Source: Baffinella frigidus
Lineage: Eukaryota; Cryptophyceae; Cryptomonadales; Baffinellaceae
Assembly: GCA_026770585.1 (NCBI GenBank)
Contig: MU646511.1
Location: forward strand, 68,204 to 78,716
DNA: 10,513 nucleotides
Direction of reading: 5' to 3'
Position 1 is the first letter of the stretch. The number at the start of each line of letters is the position of its first letter. Position numbers and translations under genes: made by a program. The notes under the pieces were generated by a model. It saw nothing but the letters and a program-made list of their open reading frames with translations, was not told the DNA's origin and ran no database searches. Shown here piece after piece: positions 10,383-10,513 of this stretch.

Positions 10383-10513
10383 GATTCAGGGCGCTCCTCA
10401 TTCGTCACCGCTGTTCGTTACTGTTCATTCGGACCACACAGCTGCACACCAACCTGACAATGTCAGCTGCTAACCCTCTCTCTCTATATATATATCTCCC
10501 TCTCTTCCTCTCC
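10383..10513. other. Spacer ending in CT/TA microsatellite
   Basis: ATTCGTCACCGCTGTTCGTT and ACTGTTCATTCGG repeat the word CTGTTCRTT at short distance (10408-10430). From about 10474 to the window end there is CT-rich sequence with a TATATATATAT core (10486-10496). No gene is seen. Confidence 0.6.

Overview
This window reads as repeat-dense, apparently non-coding nuclear DNA of a eukaryote, most likely subtelomeric or otherwise rich in internal telomere-like sequence. The best clue is the abundance of TTTAGGG heptamers and heptamer variants, in at least eleven blocks that all carry the G-rich strand on +. TTTAGGG telomeres are known from plants, most green algae and several protist lineages (for example dinoflagellates, apicomplexans and chromerids, cryptophytes, glaucophytes), so the sequence cannot name the organism. 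An algal or other protist source is a guess. No open reading frame of more than about 230 codons exists. The longest ones run through microsatellites or telomere-like repeats, and none shows a recognisable domain. I therefore annotate no CDS, tRNA or rRNA.

Layout. 1-181: telomere-like block. 241-838: copies and fragments of a dispersed repeat (called A here; hallmark word AAGTTGAC/GTCAACTT), an 18-bp tandem array that looks derived from the end of A, and a 26-bp tandem array. 839-1364: nothing recognisable. 1365-1890: an A copy, an old diverged tandem duplication and a repeat B copy. 1975-4468: six telomere-like blocks with locally homogenised heptamer variants (TTCAGGG, TTTTGGG, TTTCGGG, TTTATGG, TTTGGGG), separated by A and E repeats. 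4469-5230: mostly unassigned, with a 20-bp perfect palindrome. 5229-6300: two further B copies, half of an A copy and a purine (GA/CGAG) microsatellite. 6317-6655: two more telomere-like blocks. 6665-7266: an A copy, a strong 41-nt hairpin and a pyrimidine (CT/GTCT) microsatellite. 7267-8780: an island without G-rich telomere-like blocks, holding repeats C and D, a 97-bp imperfect inverted repeat and short duplications. 8779-9070: the best-preserved A copy, with 13-bp terminal inverted repeats, and a cluster of CAACTTT words. 9128-10051: four telomere-like blocks, one of which switches to ten perfect TTAGGG hexamers, plus a mosaic GC-rich minisatellite. 10083-10513: a second C copy, a MITE-like element with 29-bp terminal inverted repeats and a CT/TA microsatellite.

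No genes act together here. What the window records is repeat biology: short elements with inverted ends (A, the 10238-10382 element, the 7887-7983 hairpin) that look like non-autonomous DNA elements, tandem arrays apparently born from them, and telomere-like seeds that expanded and drifted while keeping 7-bp phase. All repeat families, alignments and counts were found by eye, and the letters A to F are labels for this report only. No database comparison was possible.
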